From positions 8,780,778 through 8,844,777 of the forward strand of contig NC_081336.1 in assembly GCF_022539665.2 (NCBI RefSeq): a stretch of DNA of 64,000 nucleotides. Reading direction: 5' to 3'. The stretch is from Daphnia carinata (Eukaryota > Arthropoda > Branchiopoda > Diplostraca > Daphniidae). Made by a program: the position numbers and the translations under genes. Under the pieces are notes generated by a model that worked only from the letters and a program-made list of their open reading frames with translations, was not told the DNA's origin and did no database searches. Positions 56,285 to 64,000 of this stretch are shown here, piece by piece (within the stretch, counting starts at the first letter, position 1; every line of letters starts with the position of its first letter).

Positions 56285-58084
56285 ATGCGTTGCCACTGGA
56301 TCAGTGTTTTGTTCTTTGCTGTCATCACTATTCCTCATTTCGTTTCATCCACTTGGTGGTAAGTTGAAATGACCTGTTTTTATAGAAATCAAAAATTACT
56401 ATCAGCTTTATAAAATGAAATAAATAAAAAGGGTTAACCGATTACGTTTAGGGAAGTTGTTATAATGCCCGCCGTTTATAACGGAATTTAGCTCAATTTT
56501 TTCTTCTCTGTAAATGTGAAACGATAACAATTTTGCTAGGGTTGCTTTTTCTTTTTAGTTGGTAATCCTCAGGTTGAAGGGTGTCTCAGTTTTCTATACG
56601 CTCGATTGCCCAATGTGATGTAAGGCTTCGATAATTACTTTGTTAGAGCGCGTACCGCTAGAAAGAAAAGAAAAATAAACCAAATCCCGTAGTAGTGTCC
56701 TACCATATTGGTCAAACTTTGGCACGGATATTATAACCCAATTAGCTTGTGTACCAACAAAAAACCCTTTTGTTTTCAATAATTTGAATAAATATTCTTT
56801 TTGAAAACAAGGTTCCTCAGCAAATTTCAACTGGGCACAGCAGCTAATCCGAGAATGTATTGCGACCACATCCCCGGCATGGAACGCAAACAACGGCGGC
56901 TTTGCCAGAAGCATCCTGATCACATGGTCCAGGTAGGCGAAGGTGCTGCTACCGGAATCAAAGAGTGCCAGTATCAATTCCGTCAACATCGATGGAATTG
57001 TTCCACCATCGATAGAGATGCCTCCGTCTTTGGGAAATCCCTCGTGAAATGTAAGTTTTGATATTTACAAAGTTTATCAAAAGAACAAACCGACTCATTT
57101 CCATTGTGTTTCAATAGCTGGTAGCCGGGAAGCCGCCTTTGTCTACGCTATTAGCTCGGCCGGTGTCGTCCATTCCATCTCCAGGGCTTGTAACCGTGGG
57201 GATCTCCTCAACTGCGCTTGCGACAAGACAAGACTGGGCAAGCACCAGGACCAACAAGGTGAATTCGCTTGGGGTGGATGCTCCACCAATGTCCGATACG
57301 GCAGCAACTTTGCCAGACAATTCATCGATGCCCGAGAGCGAAAAATGAGGGATTCGCGTGCTCTGATGAACTTGCACAACAACCGCGTCGGTCGCAAGGT
57401 AAGGATACACAAAGTTAGATTAATTTTGTTAATGTTTAGAAATTAATATCTTTTTACTTTGCTTTAGGCTCTTCATAAATTGATGAGGCATCAATGCAAA
57501 TGTCATGGAGTATCGGGAGCTTGCAATGTTCGTACTTGCTGGACCACTCTGCCAGAATTCCGTGAAGTTGGTTCTTACCTGAAGGAAAGGTACGATGCTT
57601 CCTTGGAAGTGAGCTCTGATCCTTCTGGAACTACACTCATCACAGCCGATCATCTCAACGACAACCGGAAGAGTCTCAAGTCCAATCCACCCCAAGTTCA
57701 CGATCTCGTTTACCTGGAACATTCGTCAGATTATTGCACGTTTGACCCTCTAACTGGTTAGTGATATTTCTTAACTCTCTAATTTCAATCAACCATATTA
57801 ATACCTTTTTCTAAATCCCAGGTTCGATTGGTACAGCCGGAAGACCGTGCAATAAAACATCGAAGGGCATTGACGGATGCGACCTCCTGTGCTGCGGTCG
57901 CGGCTACGATACCAGACGAGTTCTTGTCACGACACCTTGCAATTGCACCTTCAAGTGGTGTTGCTCCGTCGAGTGCAAAACTTGTACCCAGTGGAAGGAC
58001 GAACATTTCTGCAAGCCTTTCCAATCGTTCGAACTCAACAAGTTCAATTCGACTAAACAACAGAATCAACCGCCACAGGAATGA
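56285..58084 (+). CDS. Wnt2: Secreted Wnt ligand, Wnt2 type
   Basis: Lipid-modified secreted signal acting through Frizzled receptors. Exons 56285-56358, 56812-57050, 57118-57398, 57468-57756, 57822-58084 join in phase to give 381 residues. The signal peptide is [22 protein letters not shown], followed by TWW. Wnt hallmarks: [43 protein letters not shown], the acylation site Ser in [10 protein letters not shown], the TCW motif, and the C-terminal cysteine cluster [11 protein letters not shown]...CNCTFKWCC. The TWW start, CDHIPGM, RQHRWNC.T.DRD, the WGGCS.N..YG..FAR.F.DA.ERK stretch and HNNRVGRKA favour vertebrate-type Wnt2. Wnt4, Wnt5 and Wnt7 share some of these, so the subfamily is less certain than the family. 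Confidence 0.93.
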
Positions 58085-58588
58085 CCCTTGACTCGTATCT
58101 AATTTTAAATGTTATTATCATGTCAAAATATTTTTTTGGATTGTCTTTTTATCCGTCTCGGTGAGCGTATTGTATATAGTATAAAATTTAAAGTATCTGA
58201 ACAGAAATTAACGTCTTAACAATTGCTGAACAATCGGTTCTTTTTCTTTCTTAAAAAAACAATTATTTTAAGTAATTTCCTGAGAATCTACCCAGAAACA
58301 GCACGGGCAATGAAAAGACTCAAATCTCGGGCGGCGATTAAGAGATTAAAATATTAATTAATACTTACGAAATTATTTCGTTCTTCAAAATGGTGGACGT
58401 GACACCACACGTAATGGCCGAGGTTGATTGAGGTTGAGGCTGAAGGGAAACCCATCGAGTAATATAAAAATTTAGGCCCATCGTTAGGAGATTGTTTTAT
58501 CTTATAAAATGTTCTTACCGTATTTGTTCGATCTGTATTAATATAAGGAATGTCACATTGTAATTTAATGTATTAATTCAGTTATTTA
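58085..58588. other. Wnt 3' flank
   Basis: AT-rich with no recognised gene. A minus-strand ATG-led open stretch (about 58460-58370) ends at a GTAAGT donor-like site, but no partner exon is visible. Confidence 0.35.
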
Positions 58589-58816
58589 TTAAGAAACGTT
58601 TAAGTATTGAAACGTGTATAAAACGAAGGGAACTATTGGCGCGAAAATAGTGAACTGTGTTTCCAAAGGCGGCATCTGGCGGGCAAAATTTGGACATGCG
58701 TTTTTCAATTGTTTCAGTAGCATGTATACAACTTCAGTTACTCGGGAAAGCGTTAGACATGTGGTCTGCATTTTCTGCTGTCTTAGATGAAGTTGGCTGA
58801 GTTCGTTGGAAACCAT
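58589..58816 (-). CDS. Small hypothetical protein, 75 residues
   Basis: Minus-strand ORF beginning MVSNELSQLHLRQQKMQTTC. It has a helical, Leu/Gln-rich first half and ends FVLYTFQYLNVS. An AG directly before the ATG (TTTGTAG) suggests the codon may lie at the start of a spliced exon, so more protein may exist upstream. An AATAAA (58585-58590) overlaps the stop codon. A decayed copy of this sequence lies at 63250-63425. I do not recognise the family. Confidence 0.45.
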   Translation of the reverse strand: MVSNELSQLHLRQQKMQTTCLTLSRVTEVVYMLLKQLKNACPNFARQMPPLETQFTIFAPIVPFVLYTFQYLNVS

Positions 58817-59416
58817 CTACAAATGGTGCTTTCAGTAGAAATTGAGTAGGTAGAAATTTCTGGGCTGTAAAGCAAAACGTTTTAAATGTTTCTAGATGCT
58901 CAGAAATTTGCTTTGCTCAGTGCTGTATGCTCCATGTGGTAGGTGGTTGGCAGTGTTTGCTGGTGATATGCATGTTTGGCAAAACCACACATTTACAGTT
59001 AAGTTGTTTTAATTCTTATTTGGTGTGAATCTGTCGTCTACTTATCTCGAAATGTTAACTGACGTAGCGAAATCTTTCACGGACTCACGAAAGACATGTG
59101 AGGATCAATTAAAGGATAATTGTAGACTTTCTATTCATAGCCAAACAATGGCTGATGAAAAATGCGCGGGAAAATTTTCGTGTTACGTTAGAGAATTCAC
59201 TAGGCTTACGTTTTGACGTTCAAAGCTTAACGCATTTGCAATTCTTGATCTTTAATCCGTCGTTTCTGTGAGTTAAGTTTTTCCGTAAAAGATATTTGGC
59301 TGATCTACCAATTTAATAACTATCATAATAATTTGATAATTAATTTAAAAAAATTTCAATAAAGGGGAAATTTTCAAATAAAAACAAAATCGTGTTTGTA
59401 GTTTATAAGATGAGAA
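58817..59416. other. Intergenic DNA
   Basis: A + strand ORF (59025-59216) has no recognised domain and no splice support. Nothing else is seen. Confidence 0.3.
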
Positions 59417-59422
59417 TTTATT
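59417..59422 (-). terminator. AATAAA poly(A) signal for the 59767-60954 gene
   Basis: Minus-strand AATAAA 345 bases past the stop codon of the unrecognised gene. It supports that ORF being transcribed. Confidence 0.4.
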
Positions 59423-59766
59423 GCGTGGGGGTGGTATGTACATAGGAAAGCCAAAAGGGAGTGTGGGAAGAATAATAATTTAAGAAAAAGAAATTAAAAA
59501 CAAAATTTAGAGATATTTCCACATGTCAAACAGTGAAGAAGTTGGAACTGATAGGAAAAATTTACTAAAATTTTGTTGGTGTGGGAAATTGCTATTTACA
59601 TTGGTAGATGTCAAAAGTAGTAACGAAATGGGAAGGAAACGAATGTACAGCTATGTACAAATGACATGTTTGAACCCGTGGGTGTTTGATTTTCCGACAG
59701 AAATGGATCGTGGATATCCAAAGCGTCGACTAAGGGATGTCAAATAGTAAAACTGCAATCCTGCGC

Positions 59767-60954
59767 TCAGTCTTTCCGCGACTCGAAGAGGAAATAGACA
59801 GGATGGGTCCAATTCTTCACGAGGACGAACGGGACAAATGGGGGATAGTTGGATCCCTGCGGATGAAGTGCGGTAGGGGCGATACCTCCGTTCTTATTGA
59901 GGGGCGTTTGCAGATAAGATGTGACGTCGTTGGTTACTGGATATGCAGACAAACAGTCCAGGGTTGCAAGATGGATAACTGGGACGTGTGATCCAATCCA
60001 TTCTTGTGTGGAAATAGGCAATCCATCAGACTCACTATCTTCCAGCTGAAACCAGTAAACATCTCGAGCTTCTTGCAGCGCCTTTTTCGCTTCGTATTGA
60101 CCCTTCTTCTTCTTTGCCCTTCTGGCATTTAATGCTTTGTTGTTTCGCTTACGGATCTCACGTCGCCGTTCTTCATCGACAGTTTCTTCAGGAATAGCAT
60201 CCATTGTTGGAATGAACCGTCGTTTACTGACTCGTGCGGACGCCTTGAAAACGAGCGAATGGCGATGGAGTTCATCTTGAAGGATGGATTTCTCAAGAAA
60301 TTCAAACTCTCGCTGCTCCTCTTTCTTGGGGTCTCGCACAAGGACAGGAAGGTATCCATTACGAATGTCATGTTCGATTATTTCAAACTGCCTCAGTTCT
60401 TCCTCTTCTTCAGGGTCCAACATTATGACGATCTTTTGCGACTGGACAAGAAGCCCGTCGTCAGACGTGATGTCAATCCAATCCTTCGGAATCAACGGGA
60501 AATCATCCAACGAAGCTGCGGGACGGCAATCGGGAACGAGTTGCTCGTGATCACCACATGTTTCCCCAATTCGGGCAACACGACACTTTTCAGCGTCTTT
60601 TTGTGGGACATTTTTGGTTGCACGTAAACCCAACTGCTGCCTCGCAACCTCGGACAAACGATTCACGCTCACCGGAATACGAGACAAGAAGGATCGCTGT
60701 TGGTGACAGGCCAAATTGGGAAGAGGATCAGCAAGGCTCTCCTGTTTAAATGGCGCCGCGTGATTTCTGACTGGAATTCGCGAATGGAATCCAAATTGGC
60801 CTGCAACTGCGTTGCTAATGGTCGCTACAGAAGATAACGCGGACTGGATCTTGACCGGCTTGGCGACAACGACGTGACTGCGCACACGAGTTTGCACATG
60901 AAGAAACTGCCGTTTCTTGCCAGGAAGAGGCTTTGGTGGTGTAAACACGGGCAT
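59767..60954 (-). CDS. Unrecognised single-exon protein, 395 residues
   Basis: An uninterrupted ORF starts at the ATG at 60954-60952 (MPVFTPPKPLPGKKRQ). The first third is basic and Pro/Ser-rich. Near the middle, after KDWIDITSDDGLLVQ, there is an acidic run (DPEEEEELRQFE) and then alternating charged segments (KKEEQREFEFLEKS, DEERRREIRKRNNKALNARR, AKKKKGQYEAKKALQEAR) likely to form helices or coiled coil. The C-terminus is more hydrophobic and Pro-rich (NYPPFVPFVLVKNW). The basic stretches could act as nuclear localisation signals; this is a guess. No known domain is recognised. The length, balanced composition and a downstream poly(A) signal argue that it is a real gene. Confidence 0.65.
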   Translation of the reverse strand: MPVFTPPKPLPGKKRQFLHVQTRVRSHVVVAKPVKIQSALSSVATISNAVAGQFGFHSRIPVRNHAAPFKQESLADPLPNLACHQQRSFLSRIPVSVNRLSEVARQQLGLRATKNVPQKDAEKCRVARIGETCGDHEQLVPDCRPAASLDDFPLIPKDWIDITSDDGLLVQSQKIVIMLDPEEEEELRQFEIIEHDIRNGYLPVLVRDPKKEEQREFEFLEKSILQDELHRHSLVFKASARVSKRRFIPTMDAIPEETVDEERRREIRKRNNKALNARRAKKKKGQYEAKKALQEARDVYWFQLEDSESDGLPISTQEWIGSHVPVIHLATLDCLSAYPVTNDVTSYLQTPLNKNGGIAPTALHPQGSNYPPFVPFVLVKNWTHPVYFLFESRKD

Positions 60955-62029
60955 TTTCACTCAATTGATGAACAGATGGATAACAAACAAAATGAAGTTT
61001 GGTGGTGAAATGCACTGAAATAAGCTTGCAAAATCACTTGAAAAATCTCTCTTTGAATCGTTCTGTAAATCTCAGATAAATCTGGATAATACTTACTGGA
61101 AAAGTGAGTGATTCCACGGTTGATTTGCGTGGGGGTTATCATTTTCCTCCTTCGGACCAACACGACCATTGGTGAGTTCCTTGCTTTTTTTTTTCAGTTT
61201 GAAAACTAAATCTTGGAGACAGGCACATTTAACAGTGTTTTTCATCTCATTAATAATATTTTAATTTTAGTTCTGTATAAATTAAAAGTTTCTAAAGATC
61301 AATCATATATTTTCAGTCGTTAATTTGCCGAGCTTTGCATTCATTCTCTGTAGTGCAAATATTTATATCCAGATATTTTTTGAAAATTTTACCTTTTTTT
61401 TTGGTACCAGAACCCCGTAGATTCTAGTACAGGTACAAAGGTTTATGTCGTACGGTGGCCATCTTGATGTGACATAAGCTCGAGTGTACGCGATACGCAA
61501 ATGTAGAAATGAAAATGAAAATGTCTTTCAACTGAGTAGCTCCCACATGCCCACATTTATCTACTTTATGATTTTAAAAATTAATTAATCCATGGGTGAT
61601 GATTTTAATGTACAAAGTGAAGCATTAAATATTCAAATTGGTACTTTATGGCCTTAGTTCAAGTGTGGTCCATAGTGGGAAAAGTTCATTCTGGGTGCTA
61701 GCTGTTTTTTGTAATTCGTTTTTTTTCAACACTCTAGCCATGGAAACTCAGTAGCTGAAGCTTCTTACTATGTAATCAACCAAGGATTCTCCATCAGCAT
61801 TGGAAATGTTAATCTGGTAATGCCTTTTCACTGTGTTTATATAATTTTATTATGTTAATCATTTGTGTGTGTATTAGGCAAAACACTGCAAAATGCAAAG
61901 CAGATACCTTAAGACAATGTTTAATCCAAGTGCAATAAATTCATTCCTATTCACACCATAAGACAGCTGCCTTGTCCCGTTATGAAGAAGAATCATTCAA
62001 GTAAAAAATACTAAAAGGAGGTAACAATT
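60955..62029 (+). other. Possible spliced + strand transcript opposite the 59767-60954 gene
   Basis: Splice-like signals occur in order on the plus strand: a GTGAGT donor at 61172, an acceptor CTCTAG before 61739 with a donor GTAATG after 61817, an acceptor ATTAG near 61876, and AATAAA at 61934-61939. The two inner pieces join in an open frame (beginning HGNSVAEASYYVINQGF) that stops at 61958-61960, but no start codon fits. This could be a non-coding transcript from a bidirectional promoter. Confidence 0.25.
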
Positions 62030-62266
62030 TTATGTTTTGTCAATTAATTTCTTTAAATGCTGATGTGTATCTAAAACTGGCTGGGAGTTTGTGACTAGGC
62101 TGTGGAGGTTTGCAAAAAGAGCTGATAAGTTGTATCCAAAAGAGGGCTCAAACGATTTTACAAAAATGTATCCCAAATGGTTGCTTGTGTCAGCCAGCAA
62201 ACTTTGATTGGCAAACAAGCCCATTTCAGTTTTGAAGATGACAGTTTGCCCCAGTTTAAATGACAT
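62030..62266 (-). CDS. Small hypothetical ORF, 78 residues
   Basis: Minus strand, beginning MSFKLGQTVIFKTEMGLFAN and ending HQHLKKLIDKT. Codon use looks protein-like, and an acceptor-like GGCAG lies a few codons upstream in the same open frame, so it may be the last exon of a longer gene. No family recognised. Confidence 0.3.
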   Translation of the reverse strand: MSFKLGQTVIFKTEMGLFANQSLLADTSNHLGYIFVKSFEPSFGYNLSALFANLHSLVTNSQPVLDTHQHLKKLIDKT

Positions 62267-62550
62267 CCCAAAATTTTGGCTGCCAAAGAATTTTTTTGTA
62301 GCAGCTTTATTGTAGACTATTCCTTTATATCACCTGGAGCTGGAAATAATTCAAAGTGAAGAAATTTATTGCAACATGTTTACATTATTACAATAATCAT
62401 ACTATTTCACAGAGGTTATATTTGATTGCAAATCGTGTGGTAAAGTATTTCAATTAACTGAAAACTACCTAACCAATTTAAATTCTAGGTAATCAATAAA
62501 CCTCAACGAATAAGTGCCGATTTTTTCCGCTCCTCAGAAGTGTAAAGAAT

Positions 62551-62737
62551 CTACTTTGAACGGGCGCGCATCTTCCTGCGCTTTCGCTTCAGCCTACGCA
62601 TTCGCTTTTTGCGCCACTATTCATACAAGTTTTGTTATTTAATTACCACACCAAGTAAAAGTAAGCAATGCTAATTTTCTAGTACAGACATCCCAGAAAC
62701 TAAGCGAGAAATTTTTAAGTTTTACCTTAGCTCTCAT
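62551..62737 (-). CDS. RpL41: Large ribosomal subunit protein eL41 (25 residues, two exons)
   Basis: Exon 62737-62726 encodes MRAK. After a short intron, exon 62616-62551 encodes WRKKRMRRLKRKRRKMRARS, a final Lys and a TAG stop. The 25-residue product matches the near-invariant eukaryotic eL41 sequence, one of the smallest known proteins and a component of the 60S subunit near the subunit interface. Donor (AAG|GTAAAA) and acceptor (GAATAG|TGG) are good. Further minus-strand donor-like sites upstream (near 62845 and 62903) suggest 5' UTR introns. Confidence 0.95.
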
Positions 62738-63249
62738 GTTGCAGTCGGACTCAGGAATCAATTCTGAGATCACCCAACTATACTCGAGTAGATATTTAAC
62801 GTGAGAAGAAGTAGAATGGACGTTGAATAAGGAACATTTACCTGATTCAGCCTGGTTGAGAGAATGATTATTGCAGATGCATTGCAGTCACTAAGTTACC
62901 TTCGACCGTCTAGGCTTCCCAACCTTTTTCAAGACCTGAGATGAAAGGAAGCGAACCTCCACCTGCTAGACAAAGGATCACCTTGGAAGAACAGAAGAGG
63001 TAAAGACCAATATTGCGCTAAAATTGTAAAGGAAGGGGGGGGGGCGTCGGTGGTTCGAGTCAGATAGCTTACCTAACAAAGGGACGGAACGGCTTTTGCT
63101 TTCATTTAAAACAAAAGCTTGATGACTATCGAATTATTTTATTTCATGGTGTTTAAAAACAAACGCTTATCTTTGATGTTTACGTTTTGATTTCATATCT
63201 GATAAAAGAATGTCGGGTTTCTTAAGATTTCCCTTTGGTTTGCCATGGC
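62738..63249 (-). other. RpL41 5' leader and promoter region
   Basis: No coding exon seen. Donor-like GTAAAT and GTAACTT sites (minus strand) near 62841 and 62900 may mark non-coding first exons of RpL41. A G-run lies near 63038. Confidence 0.35.
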
Positions 63250-63425
63250 AGTATTGGCGCTGTGTTCAAATTTTCTGAGAACATGAATCATTAATTGGGA
63301 GATAGCATCTGGCGGACAAAATTTGAACCTCACTTAATTGTTTTAATGTGCAGCCTGCTTTGTTCAGTACCACGTTTCCTTTCCTAGGCAGCCGGAAGTT
63401 TTCGCTGCTGTCATCTAAATGAGTA
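63250..63425 (-). pseudogene. Decayed copy of the 58589-58816 sequence
   Basis: Shares TATTGGCGC, GCATCTGGCGG.CAAAATTTG and GACAGCAG with the 58589-58816 ORF in the same order, but with indels that destroy the frame. Interpreted as a duplicated pseudogene fragment. Confidence 0.55.
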
Positions 63426-64000
63426 AGCATAAGATATAAATATTATACTACCAATATTTAATCTAATATACAAATATTAAGATAAATGTGCATATGCCTC
63501 AACCATGTAATTAATTTATAACAATTTCTTTTCATCTGACTATCAGTCAACACATACGGTTGTCATTTCAACGGGCTAAAAAATCAACTGGATATCACCA
63601 CTAGCATCTGGAATAGGTTCTGTGATAAAAGATGAATTTCCAGATCTCATCATTTCTGCAGTGTAAGTTTGGCAAAAATTGAATATTGGTATTGTTTGTT
63701 CTTTAAATCACAGATCGATAACCCAATTTCAATCAGTTCATCTGAGCAGTATCATGATATGATGTTTTCTGTCCTCATTCATCATTGCTTTTTAATTTAC
63801 TTATTTTCCTTTTCTTTCCTTTTGATTGCTCTAATGGTTGTATGTGATAAGAACATCAATTGCTGGATGCCAAGATGGACAGCCAGACAACAGGAATCAT
63901 AAACATCATGACCAGATGACCACATTGGATTGCCTGTTCGTAAATGAAATGCAGTCCCGGCATCTTCTGCAAGAGTAATTGCACCTTAAAGAAAATATGT
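63426..64000 (+). pseudogene. Exon-like fragment of the hydrophobic-protein family, third copy
   Basis: At 63702 a plus-strand CACAG acceptor opens a segment starting ATCGATAACCCAATTTCAAT, very like 31075 on the minus strand. It is open through a hydrophobic run (SVLIHHCFLIYLFSFSFLLI) and ends TARQQES near 63898, echoing the ARQQ end of the exon at 37056-37171. It is continuous to the window edge without other features. Confidence 0.35.

Overview
The window looks like nuclear DNA of an arthropod, most likely a cladoceran crustacean such as Daphnia. Protein-coding genes are split by many short GT-AG introns (often 60-130 bases), the intergenic DNA is AT-rich and full of homopolymers, and the gene set (LRP1, SSADH, thymine-DNA glycosylase, WASHC4, a Wnt, RpL41) is typical of an animal. 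The species call is inference; no species marker is present.

Layout. 0.6-18.0 kb (+): a 24-exon LDL-receptor giant of the LRP1/LRP2 class, 5'-incomplete, followed by a 1.5 kb 3' UTR. 19.5-22.2 kb (+): a CUB-CUB-LDLa transmembrane receptor with Neto-like architecture. 22.5-24.8 kb: an 84-base-spaced direct repeat and a dense mixed-strand cluster of nine degenerate tRNA-like elements. 26.6-37.3 kb: two diverged copies of one block. Each copy holds a TATA-driven secreted Thr/Pro mucin-like gene (+) lying among minus-strand exon-like fragments of a hydrophobic protein; copy A also carries a Tc1/mariner-type foldback element. 39.3-41.1 kb (+): mitochondrial succinate-semialdehyde dehydrogenase. 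43.2-47.1 kb (-): a very long thymine-DNA glycosylase with AT-hook-like segments and one apparent frameshift. 50.3-51.2 kb (+): a Ly6/uPAR GPI-anchored protein. 51.4-55.2 kb (-): WASH complex subunit 4. 56.3-58.1 kb (+): a Wnt gene, closest to Wnt2. 58.6-64 kb: small or unrecognised minus-strand ORFs, the 25-residue ribosomal protein gene RpL41 (-), and decayed duplicates of sequences found elsewhere in the window.

Exon boundaries were placed by eye from GT-AG signals and checked for reading-phase continuity. LRP1, the CUB gene, SSADH, WASHC4, Wnt, Ly6 and RpL41 all close in phase. TDG closes except for one exon that is 1 base too long. The genes do not form one pathway. WASHC4 (endosomal actin and recycling) and LRP1 (endocytosis) are related only loosely in cell biology. 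The accessory centre (22-37 kb) is where unexplained structure concentrates.
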